Part shown: piece after piece, positions 34,812-41,809 of the stretch | Layout of the letters: each line of letters opens with the position of its first letter | How positions within the stretch are numbered: the first letter of the stretch is position 1 | Assembly (NCBI GenBank): GCA_964641125.1 | Contig: CAZXMO010000019.1 | Coordinates: forward strand, 1-45,775 | DNA from: JBKHAJ01 sp964641125 | GTDB taxonomy: Bacteria > Spirochaetota > Spirochaetia > SPDA01 > CAZSGZ01 | DNA length: 45,775 nucleotides | Direction of reading: 5' to 3' | The notes under the pieces: generated by a model | Databases searched by the model: none | What the model was told of the DNA's origin: nothing | Seen by the model: the letters and a program-made list of their open reading frames with translations, nothing else | Translations under genes and position numbers: made by a program

Positions 34812-35350
34812 GGGGATTTTTCCGCCTTTTCGATGAGCTCGAATCCGAAATCGATGAGGAAACTATCCTTATAGAGATTCAACTTGACTTTGGCCCTCTG
34901 TTTACGCCTGTCCACCTTTACGATCTTACCCTCGATGCCCTTCATCGGTCCTTCGACTACGCGAATACGGTTGTCCGTATCGTAATACACTTCCGATTTT
35001 TCGACAACTTCGCCGAAACCGAGAAAATGGAGGAGCAGCTCCCGGTCCCGTCCTTCGAGGGGCTCGATGTTCTGATTGTTTCCAAGAAAACGGAAGAACC
35101 CGTCGATTCTCTTCAAGGTCCAATAGACCTCGGGGTCTATGGAATCCGCCTCGAAGAATATGTACCCGGGAAAAATTGGAGCTAAGGCTTCGTGAAGCCT
35201 TCCTCCGCGCCGAATGGTCAGCTTGCGCCGCGGCCACAGAAAACGCCCCTCCCGATCGGAAAGAAACCCCTTCGCGGTCAGCTGTGTCCGGGCGAGTTTC
35301 AAGTACTTGGCTTCGTTTCGCGTCTTTACCTGTAAGGCAAAATAATTCAT
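34808..35350 (-). CDS. NusG paralogue, probable LoaP/RfaH-like antiterminator
   Basis: A 180-residue protein with the NGN domain (MNYFALQVKTRNEAKYLKLA, then IFPGYIFFEAD) and a C-terminal KOW domain (VVEGPMKGIEGKIVKVDRRK). NusG-family proteins ride on RNA polymerase and alter pausing and termination. This copy is embedded in a polysaccharide operon, not beside secE and the ribosomal protein genes, so it is a specialised paralogue. LoaP-type paralogues are known from Firmicutes and spirochaetes with such clusters; whether this one is LoaP proper is inferred. It overlaps both neighbours by ATGA. Confidence 0.87.
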   Translation of the reverse strand: MNYFALQVKTRNEAKYLKLARTQLTAKGFLSDREGRFLWPRRKLTIRRGGRLHEALAPIFPGYIFFEADSIDPEVYWTLKRIDGFFRFLGNNQNIEPLEGRDRELLLHFLGFGEVVEKSEVYYDTDNRIRVVEGPMKGIEGKIVKVDRRKQRAKVKLNLYKDSFLIDFGFELIEKAEKSP

Positions 35351-36447
35351 CGCTTCCGGGACGAAATCCTGAATCTATTCTTGATCTGGTCGAGTTTCCG
35401 GGCTTCTTCCGGATCCTGCTTGACCCGGTCGAAATACTCTAAGATGAAGGCGAGGAAGATGCTCAAGAAGAAGGTCGTCAGGGTCACGATCATGCTGATC
35501 TTGCCGCGGCTCGGGCTGTCTTTTATCTCGGGAACCTCGGCCTGCTCTAATATCTGAAAGGTCCGGGTATCGTCCATCTCCTCGATTTTGGCGGTTTCGA
35601 ACTGCTGCATCAAGAGCTCGAATATTCCCGCTAAGACCTCCCGGTCCCTCTGGAGATCGAAGTATTCGAGTGTTAGGGTGTGCCGTCGCTCGGGTCTGAT
35701 ATACTGCGCGAAGACGAGCTCCACCGCGCCGTTGCTGCCGCTGGGAATGATTTCGACGATCCCGTGGCGGATCTGGAACTGGATGAGCTCGGTCTGGCTT
35801 TTCTTGAGTTGACTTTCCACCTCGAAGAGGCGGTCTTCTAAGAATTGTTTCTTGTTGAGGACTTTTTCCATGGTGAGTCCCCGGAAGCGCTGTTCTAAGA
35901 GGGTCACCGCCCGATTGACGATACGGGTGGCGAACTCGGGGTCCACGTCGGTATATCCGATGGTAAGGATTCCCGATTCCTGGTTGAAATCGGTGGAAAA
36001 CTTTTCCCGGATCATCTTCCGTATTTTAGGGAACACGGGTTCTTCGACGTCGTATCTGCTGCGGAATTCGAACTCCTCGGCTATCTGGTCTACGATGGTC
36101 CTGCCGAGGAGGAGCTCCTGGGCGAGGGCCACGTTGGTGGATTTCCCCTGTCCTCCGATGCCGATGAGGGCCCCGAGCCCCGAATCCTGATTCAGGAAGG
36201 AGGTCGCACCGTCCTCTTCCTGAAGCCGGACTTCCACCGTCGGCTTGTACACGTTGGGAAGGGTATTCAAGGGAGCATCGGGGGGCACCCTGAGGGTGTA
36301 GAGAGAATACAGCACTATGAGTATCGCAGCGATAAGAGTCGAGAAGAAGATGAGCTTCCACCTCTTCGCGAGGACGCCCAGGAGATCGAGGAGAGATATC
36401 GTATCCTCGTCACGCTGTCTGTCCTCAAGCTGCCGGTTCTGTTCCAT
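35347..36447 (-). CDS. Wzz/chain-length-determinant-like membrane protein
   Basis: Polysaccharide co-polymerase of 366 residues. It has a membrane helix near each end (about 30-50 and 320-340) around a large periplasmic coiled-coil region, the usual Wzz topology. The N-terminal ISLLDLLGVLAKRWKLI is the family motif before the first helix. No tyrosine-kinase domain is fused. ATG 36447 follows GAGGAA. It is the first gene of the cluster Wzz - NusG paralogue - dehydratase - aminotransferase. No glycosyltransferase, flippase or polymerase is nearby, so its partners must be encoded elsewhere. Confidence 0.88.
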   Translation of the reverse strand: MEQNRQLEDRQRDEDTISLLDLLGVLAKRWKLIFFSTLIAAILIVLYSLYTLRVPPDAPLNTLPNVYKPTVEVRLQEEDGATSFLNQDSGLGALIGIGGQGKSTNVALAQELLLGRTIVDQIAEEFEFRSRYDVEEPVFPKIRKMIREKFSTDFNQESGILTIGYTDVDPEFATRIVNRAVTLLEQRFRGLTMEKVLNKKQFLEDRLFEVESQLKKSQTELIQFQIRHGIVEIIPSGSNGAVELVFAQYIRPERRHTLTLEYFDLQRDREVLAGIFELLMQQFETAKIEEMDDTRTFQILEQAEVPEIKDSPSRGKISMIVTLTTFFLSIFLAFILEYFDRVKQDPEEARKLDQIKNRFRISSRKR

Positions 36448-36505
36448 GATTTCCTCGCTCAGCGGATAAACTATCACGGAAATACGGAACCATCAAGCGG
36501 AAGCC

Positions 36506-37531
36506 TTAGAAATCCAGCTCGATCCGGGTTCCTTCGTCTCCGGTAATGGTCAGGGTGCCGGAGAGCTGCCCGGCGAGTTTTTCGATAAGACGGAGACCCA
36601 TCCTATCCTGTGTCTCCTTCAAGACAGCCTCGGGAATCCCCGCGCCGTTGTCCCGGTAGAGGAGCCGGTTTCGGTCTCCGTTGCGTTCGATGAGTATCCG
36701 GATCGCCGGGTTTTCAGTACGTTCAAAGGCATACTTGACCGTATTGGTAAAGGCCTCATTGATAATAAGCCCTACTGCGAGGGCCTGATCGATATCGAGA
36801 CACACGTCGCTGATCTCGGTTTCGATCCGTATCTCCCTCCGGGGACCGACTAAGGATTGCCTGAGATTGTCCACGAGCTTCTCCATGTACCGGCAGGTGT
36901 CGATGTCGTCTACGCTCTCGATGGTGTAGAGAAGATTCTGGACCACCGCGAGGGACTTGAGCCTTCCGAGCAGATTTTTGAGGAAGCCGGACATATCGGG
37001 ATCATCGGTCTCGAAGCTCTTGAGCTCTATAATTCCATGGATAATGGCCAGATTGTTCTTGATTCGGTGATGAGATTCTTTCAGGAGAAGGTGCTTCTGG
37101 GTATACGCTTTTTTCAGCTCCTCCCGGGCCTCCCGGTGTTCCGCAATTTCGTTCTTGAGCCGCCGGTAGAAGTGTCCTAGGTATCCTAAGAAACTTCCGG
37201 TGACGAATCCGAAGATCCATGCGATAAGCCGGCTCTCGGGAGCATAGCCGAGGTTTCCAAGAGCGAGGAAAAGGAGGAGATTGCAGGGGAGAGCCATGAT
37301 TCCCGACAGTATCCCGCCGGGAAGTCCAAAGAGGGCGGAGGCGAAAAACATGGGAATGAGAACGAAGTAATTCGTCGAGACACCGAGTAGGGGACTCAGA
37401 AAGAGAAACGCCCCGACATAGACGATGATGCTTCCGAGGAGCAGCAAGTACCTCGCCGCAGGGTTAAGTCTCTTGTCCGGTTCGAGGAGTTTTCTGTCAA
37501 AGCCGGCTACTAAGCTGTTCGTAAACCTCAT
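36506..37531 (-). CDS. Membrane sensor histidine kinase (HisKA_2 type)
   Basis: 341 residues. Residues about 25-115 hold four or five membrane helices with short loops. The dimerisation/phosphorylation segment KESHHRIKNNL carries H154 and H155, the HisKA_2 signature, followed by an HATPase_c domain with NEAFTNTVKYAF (N box), DNGAGI (G1) and MGLRLIEKLAGQL (G2). The ligand is unknown, since no extracytoplasmic domain is present. No response regulator is adjacent, so it is an orphan here. A 58-nt gap separates it from the Wzz gene; it could lead that operon. A 17-bp palindrome lies just upstream. Confidence 0.9.
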   Translation of the reverse strand: MRFTNSLVAGFDRKLLEPDKRLNPAARYLLLLGSIIVYVGAFLFLSPLLGVSTNYFVLIPMFFASALFGLPGGILSGIMALPCNLLLFLALGNLGYAPESRLIAWIFGFVTGSFLGYLGHFYRRLKNEIAEHREAREELKKAYTQKHLLLKESHHRIKNNLAIIHGIIELKSFETDDPDMSGFLKNLLGRLKSLAVVQNLLYTIESVDDIDTCRYMEKLVDNLRQSLVGPRREIRIETEISDVCLDIDQALAVGLIINEAFTNTVKYAFERTENPAIRILIERNGDRNRLLYRDNGAGIPEAVLKETQDRMGLRLIEKLAGQLSGTLTITGDEGTRIELDF

Positions 37532-37557
37532 AGATGTACCAATACGTGAATATTCTA

Positions 37558-37574
37558 GGGTATATGATATACCC
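37558..37574. promoter_or_regulatory. 17-bp perfect palindrome upstream of the histidine kinase
   Basis: GGGTATATGATATACCC, two 8-base arms around one G, lies 27 nt before the kinase start in an AT-rich stretch. On the minus strand a TATACT box sits directly upstream of it, so a repressor bound there could block early transcription. The factor is unknown. Confidence 0.5.
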
Positions 37575-37650
37575 GAGTATACTATTAATCGGTATCTAAT
37601 CGAATTTATAGGGAATAAAAAACATTTTTACCGGAAACGATTGATTTCCG

Positions 37651-38445
37651 CTAGGGAAGCTTCCGGAGGCGCTCTTCGATTGTTTTGAGCCTGTTCTTCA
37701 ACGATTCGATGGTACGCTGAATCCGGCGTCGTTCCGCGTTCAGTTTTTCCACCGGATCTTCTTCCTCTTTCCAGGCCGAGGGGGTCATCATGGATTTGAC
37801 CATGTCCGGGGAATTCCCCTCCGCAAGGGCGTTCAGGGCCTGCTCCCTCGCTTCGGGTTTTCGGATGTTGGCGACTAACTTCATAGTGTCGTATCCGAGC
37901 TCGGCGGGAATGTCCAAATCGTGGGCTTTGATCAGGGTCGATGCCGTCGATTTCTCCATTCCGAGCACCCGTTCGATATAGTCGTCGAAGCGGGCTCCGT
38001 ACTTCCGGCAGAGCTCCTCCGCCCGGACGAACAGCGCTCCGAGCTCCTTCATGAGCTCGCCGTTTTTCTCTATAAACTCGGAGCGTATCCGGCGGGTCAG
38101 CTCGGTGAACTCAGGCTCGTTTTCGAAGACATTCCGGTAGATACCCTCTTTCTCCGCGGTCCGCAGGAGGCCGTGGAGGATACCGCGGAACTCTCGGGTG
38201 TGCGCCCGGGAGGAGACCGGAACAGGGGAAGCAGTAAAATGGATGTGATGGGCGAATTCGTGGACGGCGGTGTAGAGGAGGGAGTTGTCCTCCGAAAAAT
38301 TGCGGTTGTGAAGGATAATCTCCCGGCTCTCCGGTTTGTACAGACCGTTGACCTTCTTGCTTGTTTTCCCGCTGAAAACAACTGAAAATTCCTCGCAGTC
38401 GGGCTCGAGGAGAAGGAGACGCTCTTTGACCTGGTCCTGATTCAT
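37651..38445 (-). CDS. HExxH metalloprotease-like protein with helix-turn-helix-like region
   Basis: A soluble 264-residue protein. VHEFAHHIHF contains the zinc motif HEFAH at residues 62-66, in a context like small metallopeptidases of the ImmA/IrrE or SprT style. Residues about 150-205 (YIERVLGMEKSTASTLIKAHDLDI) resemble a helix-turn-helix such as those in ParB- or DUF3102-type proteins. The C-terminal 35 residues form a basic coiled coil. I know no named family with this order. A TATAAA box 9 nt before the ATG suggests a leader of about 3 nt. It is divergent from the diguanylate cyclase. Confidence 0.72.
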   Translation of the reverse strand: MNQDQVKERLLLLEPDCEEFSVVFSGKTSKKVNGLYKPESREIILHNRNFSEDNSLLYTAVHEFAHHIHFTASPVPVSSRAHTREFRGILHGLLRTAEKEGIYRNVFENEPEFTELTRRIRSEFIEKNGELMKELGALFVRAEELCRKYGARFDDYIERVLGMEKSTASTLIKAHDLDIPAELGYDTMKLVANIRKPEAREQALNALAEGNSPDMVKSMMTPSAWKEEEDPVEKLNAERRRIQRTIESLKNRLKTIEERLRKLP

Positions 38446-38454
38446 ATCTTGCTC

Positions 38455-38483
38455 TTTATACTACACGGTACCTCGTATGAGAA
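38455..38483 (-). promoter_or_regulatory. Probable promoter of the HExxH gene, near-leaderless
   Basis: On the minus strand: TTCTCA (38483-38478), 17 nt spacer, TATAAA (38460-38455), then 9 nt to ATG 38445. The -35 is only a 4 of 6 match. Confidence 0.4.
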
Positions 38484-38564
38484 TACTTTCTTTTTCGTAA
38501 CGGAGCCCCACCGATTCGAGCAAGGGATGCGAAAAAACTACAGGCTGCCTCGCCGTTATTCCGC

Positions 38565-38594
38565 TTTACCCGAGTGTAACAATCAGGTTATAAT
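38565..38594 (+). promoter_or_regulatory. Sigma-70 promoter of the diguanylate cyclase, leaderless
   Basis: TTTACC (38565-38570), 18 nt spacer, consensus TATAAT (38589-38594), then exactly 6 nt to ATG 38601. RNA should start on the A of the start codon; no Shine-Dalgarno is present. Confidence 0.65.
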
Positions 38595-38600
38595 CGCCGG

Positions 38601-40049
38601 ATGATTTTCAACCGCAAGTACCGCCTGATTGCCCTATTGAGTACTATCCTCTTCGTCTCATTCATCGCAGTGAGTATCTTTAACTACACCGCAGCTAAAA
38701 AGTCGGTACGTGAGGAGATCGTCACCTCGGCCCTACCTCTCCTGAGGGAAAACATCTATTCCGAAATCAAGCGGGCCCTGACTCCGGCCATAAATGTCGC
38801 ATCGGTCATGTCCAACGACAGCTTTCTCAAGAATTGGGCCCTCGCGGGGGAGCGGGATACGGATGCCTTGTTCCAATATCTTCTGGAGATTAAAAAAAAA
38901 TACGGATATTTTTCTACTTTTTTCATCTCCGAGGCAACTGATAACTACTACCATTACAGCGGAATCTTGAAAACTATACAGCCCGAGGACGATCATGATA
39001 TTTGGTATTACCGGTTTACCGAATCGGGAAAAGCCTTCGAGCTGGATGTCGATACGAATGAGGCGGCCCAGAACAAGCTGACCATATTCGTCAATTTTCG
39101 TCTGGAGGATTTCGATGGTAATCTCTTGGGAGTTACCGGGGTCGGGCTCGAAATGGAGAATTTTTCTGGGCTCTTGAGGGAGAAACAAGAAAAATATTCC
39201 AGACGGATTTTTCTGGTTGATCATCAGGGGATTATTCAGGCTCATCCAGACGCGAATTATATAGAATCGGTAAATATATTCCGAAAGGAAGGAATTCGAG
39301 AGATCGCGGACGCCCTCTTCAGCAATACCCATGATCCCGTCGACTCTTCCTACCGGGACGACCACGATCGAGTTCTCGTTACCTCTCGATACATCCCCGA
39401 AATCGATTGGTTTTTGATTGTCGAACAGGACGAGAGTGAAGCTCTTGCCGCGCCAAGACGCAGTCTATTGAGGACGATTTTGATCGGTTTTCTTTCATCA
39501 TCCTTCATTATCGTGTTGACCGGAATTACTATAACCAGGTACCAGAAAAAGCTGGAAATACTAGCCGTTACCGATGAGTTAACCGGTTTAGCGAACCGGC
39601 GGGAATTCGAGACGCAATTTCGGAAAGCCGAATCTAGGCACCGAAGGCACGACCTCTCCCTCTCGCTCTTGCTCATAGATCTGGACAATTTCAAGGCGAT
39701 AAACGATTCCAAGGGTCACCTTGCGGGGGATGCCCTTCTGCGGGATGTGAGCGCTTTGATACAGGATAATATACGCCCGGAGGATTGCCTCGCCAGGTGG
39801 GGTGGGGACGAGTTTATCCTACTCCTTACGGGAGGCCTCGAGGAAGCCGAGGTCACCGCGAGGAGGCTGACCGGTACAATAAGCTCGAAGAGGTTCCAAG
39901 CATCGGGAAGGCAGGTATCGGTAACCGTGAGTATGGGTGTCGCTGAATATACGACGGGAGACACCCTGGATTCTCTTACTCGTCGTGCCGACACCTATCT
40001 CTATCGGGCAAAGGAAGCGGGACGAAATAGAGTGATGGGGGAATCCTGA
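38601..40049 (+). CDS. Diguanylate cyclase with periplasmic Cache-type sensor
   Basis: Makes cyclic di-GMP from two GTP. The 482 residues begin with a membrane helix (about 8-30), a periplasmic sensor of about 240 residues that looks like a double Cache domain (YYHYSGILKTIQ, IIQAHPDANYIE), a second helix (about 285-310), and a GGDEF domain. The active-site motif is GGDEF at 401-405. The inhibitory I-site RxxD is R392-D395, at the normal spacing. The enzyme therefore looks active and feedback-inhibited. Neighbouring genes give no hint of the ligand. Confidence 0.94.
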   Translation: MIFNRKYRLIALLSTILFVSFIAVSIFNYTAAKKSVREEIVTSALPLLRENIYSEIKRALTPAINVASVMSNDSFLKNWALAGERDTDALFQYLLEIKKKYGYFSTFFISEATDNYYHYSGILKTIQPEDDHDIWYYRFTESGKAFELDVDTNEAAQNKLTIFVNFRLEDFDGNLLGVTGVGLEMENFSGLLREKQEKYSRRIFLVDHQGIIQAHPDANYIESVNIFRKEGIREIADALFSNTHDPVDSSYRDDHDRVLVTSRYIPEIDWFLIVEQDESEALAAPRRSLLRTILIGFLSSSFIIVLTGITITRYQKKLEILAVTDELTGLANRREFETQFRKAESRHRRHDLSLSLLLIDLDNFKAINDSKGHLAGDALLRDVSALIQDNIRPEDCLARWGGDEFILLLTGGLEEAEVTARRLTGTISSKRFQASGRQVSVTVSMGVAEYTTGDTLDSLTRRADTYLYRAKEAGRNRVMGES

Positions 40050-40095
40050 GGAAGTATTCGGCGAGATTCCGGGGCCTAGCGCGTATAGCAGGATC

Positions 40096-40206
40096 GTGAA
40101 AAAATATCTGCTCATTTTAATCATATTAACCGCTTTTATATTGTCCTGCCGGACTTCGGGATATGTTGGAGAGTGCCCCCGATCGTGGGGACTCCCGTTT
40201 CCCTAA
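40096..40206 (+). CDS. Very small lipoprotein (36 residues)
   Basis: Starts at GTG 40096. MKKYLLILIILTAFILSC is a textbook lipoprotein signal, with Cys18 as lipid site. The mature peptide is only 19 residues, ending GECPRSWGLPFP, with a second Cys at 27. No Shine-Dalgarno of note is present (AGGA very close). A weak TATAGC lies 6 nt upstream, or it may be read through from the diguanylate cyclase gene 46 nt before. The signal is too good to be chance, but translation is unproven and the function unknown. Confidence 0.6.
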   Translation: MKKYLLILIILTAFILSCRTSGYVGECPRSWGLPFP

Positions 40207-40221
40207 GGGTAAGTAGCATGG

Positions 40222-40244
40222 AACGGAAATTTAAACATTCCGTT
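40222..40244. promoter_or_regulatory. Inverted repeat between the small lipoprotein and msrA
   Basis: AACGGAA (40222-40228) and TTCCGTT (40238-40244) are perfect arms around a 9-nt AT-rich loop, 56 nt before the msrA start. No T tract follows, so an operator or mRNA hairpin is more likely than a terminator. Confidence 0.4.
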
Positions 40245-40284
40245 AAGGTTTACTAAATTACTCGTAAATATCCCCGGTCCGTAG

Positions 40285-40290
40285 TATATT
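40285..40290 (+). promoter_or_regulatory. -10 box of msrA, near-leaderless
   Basis: TATATT, 9 nt before ATG 40300, would give a leader of about 3 nt. No good -35 box is found at 16-18 nt, so an activator may be needed. No Shine-Dalgarno precedes the ATG. Confidence 0.4.
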
Positions 40291-40299
40291 TAAGTCGTT

Positions 40300-41100
40300 A
40301 TGAAGAGAAATATATTTAGTTCCGGTGGTATGACAGCCATTTTAGCCGCGGTGCTTGCCTTTGCGGCGGGCGGACTCTTCGCGCAGGGAGTTCCGCCGAT
40401 AGACCGCAATGTTCCCGCTCCTCTCGAAAAGGCGACCTTCGCCCTCGGATGATTCTGGGGCCCCGATGCCCGGTTCGGGCAATTAGACGGAGTCTACAAA
40501 ACCAGAGTGGGATACGCAGGCGGGACAACGGAGAATCCAACCTATCGAAACATAGGGGACCATAGTGAGGCCGTGGAGATCTCCTTCGATCCCGAAGAGA
40601 TATCCTACGAGGAGCTCCTCGATATTTTTTGGCGTTCCCACAACCCGACATCCCGGTCCTACTCGCGGCAGTACATGTCCCTCATCCTGTATCACGACGG
40701 GGAGCAGCGGATAGCGGCAAAGCGTTCCCTCGAGCGGAGGGAGAAGGAGCTCGGACAGAGTGTCTTCACCGAAATCGTTCCGCTGGATACTTTTACCGAA
40801 GCCGAAGCGTATCATCAGAAATACAATCTGCAAAACAACCGTTCTCTTCTCCGGGAGCTCAAGCGGTATTATTTCGATTTTTCCGATATCGTCGATTCGA
40901 CGGCGGCGGCCAGGATTAACGGATATCTCGGGAGGTACGGGACTCCGGAAGAATTGATGGATGAAATAGAGGAGTTCGGTTTATCCGAAGAGGGGGAAGA
41001 GGAGCTGTTACGAATAGCCGGACCTCCCGAGCCGGGGCGGATCAGTCTGTTTTTTCGAAATATTCTCGATGCCTGCGGAATCGGGACGGGGACTAATTAG
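40300..41100 (+). CDS. msrA: Secreted selenoprotein peptide-methionine (S)-S-oxide reductase, Sec at codon 51
   Basis: Repairs oxidised methionine. The reading frame from ATG 40300 is interrupted only by TGA at 40450-40452, which falls exactly on the catalytic Cys of the family motif GCFWG: here ALG-U-FWGPDA. The frame continues for 216 codons with clear MsrA sequence (LDGVYKTRVGYAGG, ENPTY, HSEAVEISFDPEEISYEELL, RQYMSLI). A hairpin suited to a bacterial SECIS follows the UGA. An N-terminal signal peptide (cleavage likely after LFA, residue 28) sends it out of the cytoplasm. The C-terminal 55 residues extend beyond the core. Calling from the next ATG (40507) loses the signal and active site. 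Its stop overlaps the methyltransferase stop on the other strand. Confidence 0.88.
40450..40481 (+). promoter_or_regulatory. UGA(Sec) codon with bacterial SECIS-like hairpin
   Basis: UGA at 40450-40452. A 6-bp stem, UGCCCG (40467-40472) with CGGGCA (40476-40481), caps a GUU loop. The loop starts about 21 nt after UGA, inside the 16-37 nt range reported for bacterial SECIS elements, and a G and U in the loop are what SelB recognises. The hairpin lies in coding sequence, as is normal for bacteria. Confidence 0.7.
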
Positions 41101-41705
41101 CCGGAAGACGATAGGTTTTCGGAAGCTTCACACACGTACCAGGCGCTCTTTTCGGTTACCGGTATTACCCTGATTTCCGGGAAGACCCGGCTCATCTCAT
41201 CGAGTCCCTCTGAAACAAAAGAAAAATACCCGCCCCCCTCGAGCCGCTCCACGAGGGAGGTCAAGAAGCTCTTATTTTGCGGATAGTCGTGGAGGATTAC
41301 CTTTTTACGGGCAAGACGCTTCGCTTCGGAGTAAAAAAGGGTTCTAAGAGATGGGTCGAGGCCGTGGGCCATGTAGGCGGCGGTAACGAAATCGAAGCTT
41401 CCCGCGGGGTAGGGAAGTCCCGTGGTGACGTCGTGTATCCGGCAGTCGAGATTGCGCTTTCGTCCGGCTTCAACCATCTTCGGTGCCATATCCACACCCG
41501 TAACGATGAATCCCACTCTCTCGAAAGCCCGGGTGAATGCGCCGGTGCCGCATCCGACATCGAGCACCGTGGAACCGGAGGGCTCACCGAAGATATCCAG
41601 GTGCTGGAGAATTATCCGGGTGTAGTGTTCTACCTGCCGTGAGAAGAACCACTTATAGGCGAAGGCAATCCTGTCGAACAGCCGGCGATGTGAGGAAATA
41701 TCCAT
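41097..41705 (-). CDS. SAM-dependent methyltransferase, class I
   Basis: A 202-residue UbiE/COQ5-like methyltransferase. The SAM-binding motif is TVLDVGCGTGAFTRAFE, motif II the acidic VTGVDMAPKMVE, and PAGSFDFVTAAYMAHGLD motif III. The substrate cannot be told. ATG 41705 is chosen because a promoter with a TATATT box ends 6 nt before it; the upstream extension of the frame lies before that promoter. There is no Shine-Dalgarno. A strong inverted repeat fills the promoter spacer. The 3' end overlaps msrA by 4 nt, tail to tail. Confidence 0.83.
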   Translation of the reverse strand: MDISSHRRLFDRIAFAYKWFFSRQVEHYTRIILQHLDIFGEPSGSTVLDVGCGTGAFTRAFERVGFIVTGVDMAPKMVEAGRKRNLDCRIHDVTTGLPYPAGSFDFVTAAYMAHGLDPSLRTLFYSEAKRLARKKVILHDYPQNKSFLTSLVERLEGGGYFSFVSEGLDEMSRVFPEIRVIPVTEKSAWYVCEASENLSSSG

Positions 41706-41711
41706 AGAGAC

Positions 41712-41740
41712 AATATACCGTCCCTGCGGAGCAGGGACAA
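41712..41740 (-). promoter_or_regulatory. Leaderless promoter with built-in operator, methyltransferase gene
   Basis: On the minus strand: TTGTCC (41740-41735), 17 nt spacer, TATATT (41717-41712), 6 nt, ATG 41705. A perfect inverted repeat, GTCCCTGC (41720-41727), GGA, GCAGGGAC (41731-41738), covers the spacer and part of the -35 box. A bound dimer there would block RNA polymerase. The RNA would not contain the repeat, so it is a DNA site and not an RNA hairpin. Confidence 0.6.
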
Positions 41741-41784
41741 ATGAATAAAGATTCGATGAAAAACCCAATAACCGGGACGAAAAG

Positions 41785-41809
41785 AGCGCCGCCCTCAAAA
41801 AGCGGCGCT
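41785..41809 (-). terminator. Rho-independent terminator of the flavodoxin gene
   Basis: An 8-bp stem AGCGCCGC/GCGGCGCT with a 9-nt loop, followed on the minus strand by CTTTTCG. The stem contains the last codons of the flavodoxin gene and the loop holds its stop codon. The T tract is only four bases. Confidence 0.55.

Noticed and set aside
38527..38604. 25-codon upstream ORF ending in ATGA overlap with the diguanylate cyclase
   Set aside because: The predicted promoter (TATAAT 38589-38594) starts RNA at 38601, after this ORF; it has no Shine-Dalgarno of its own and shows no recognisable peptide.
40176..40195. CCCC/GGGG hairpin as a terminator
   Set aside because: It lies inside the small lipoprotein ORF and is not followed by T residues.
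40450..40452. UGA in msrA as a nonsense mutation or sequencing error
   Set aside because: It falls exactly on the catalytic Cys, no other stop or frameshift is present, and a SECIS-like hairpin follows. Cys codons TGC/TGT differ by one base, so an error cannot be fully excluded, but coincidence is unlikely.
40507..41100. Truncated MsrA starting at ATG 40507
   Set aside because: It lacks the active-site motif and signal peptide, both of which are encoded in frame upstream across the UGA at 40450. The full frame from 40300 explains the data better.
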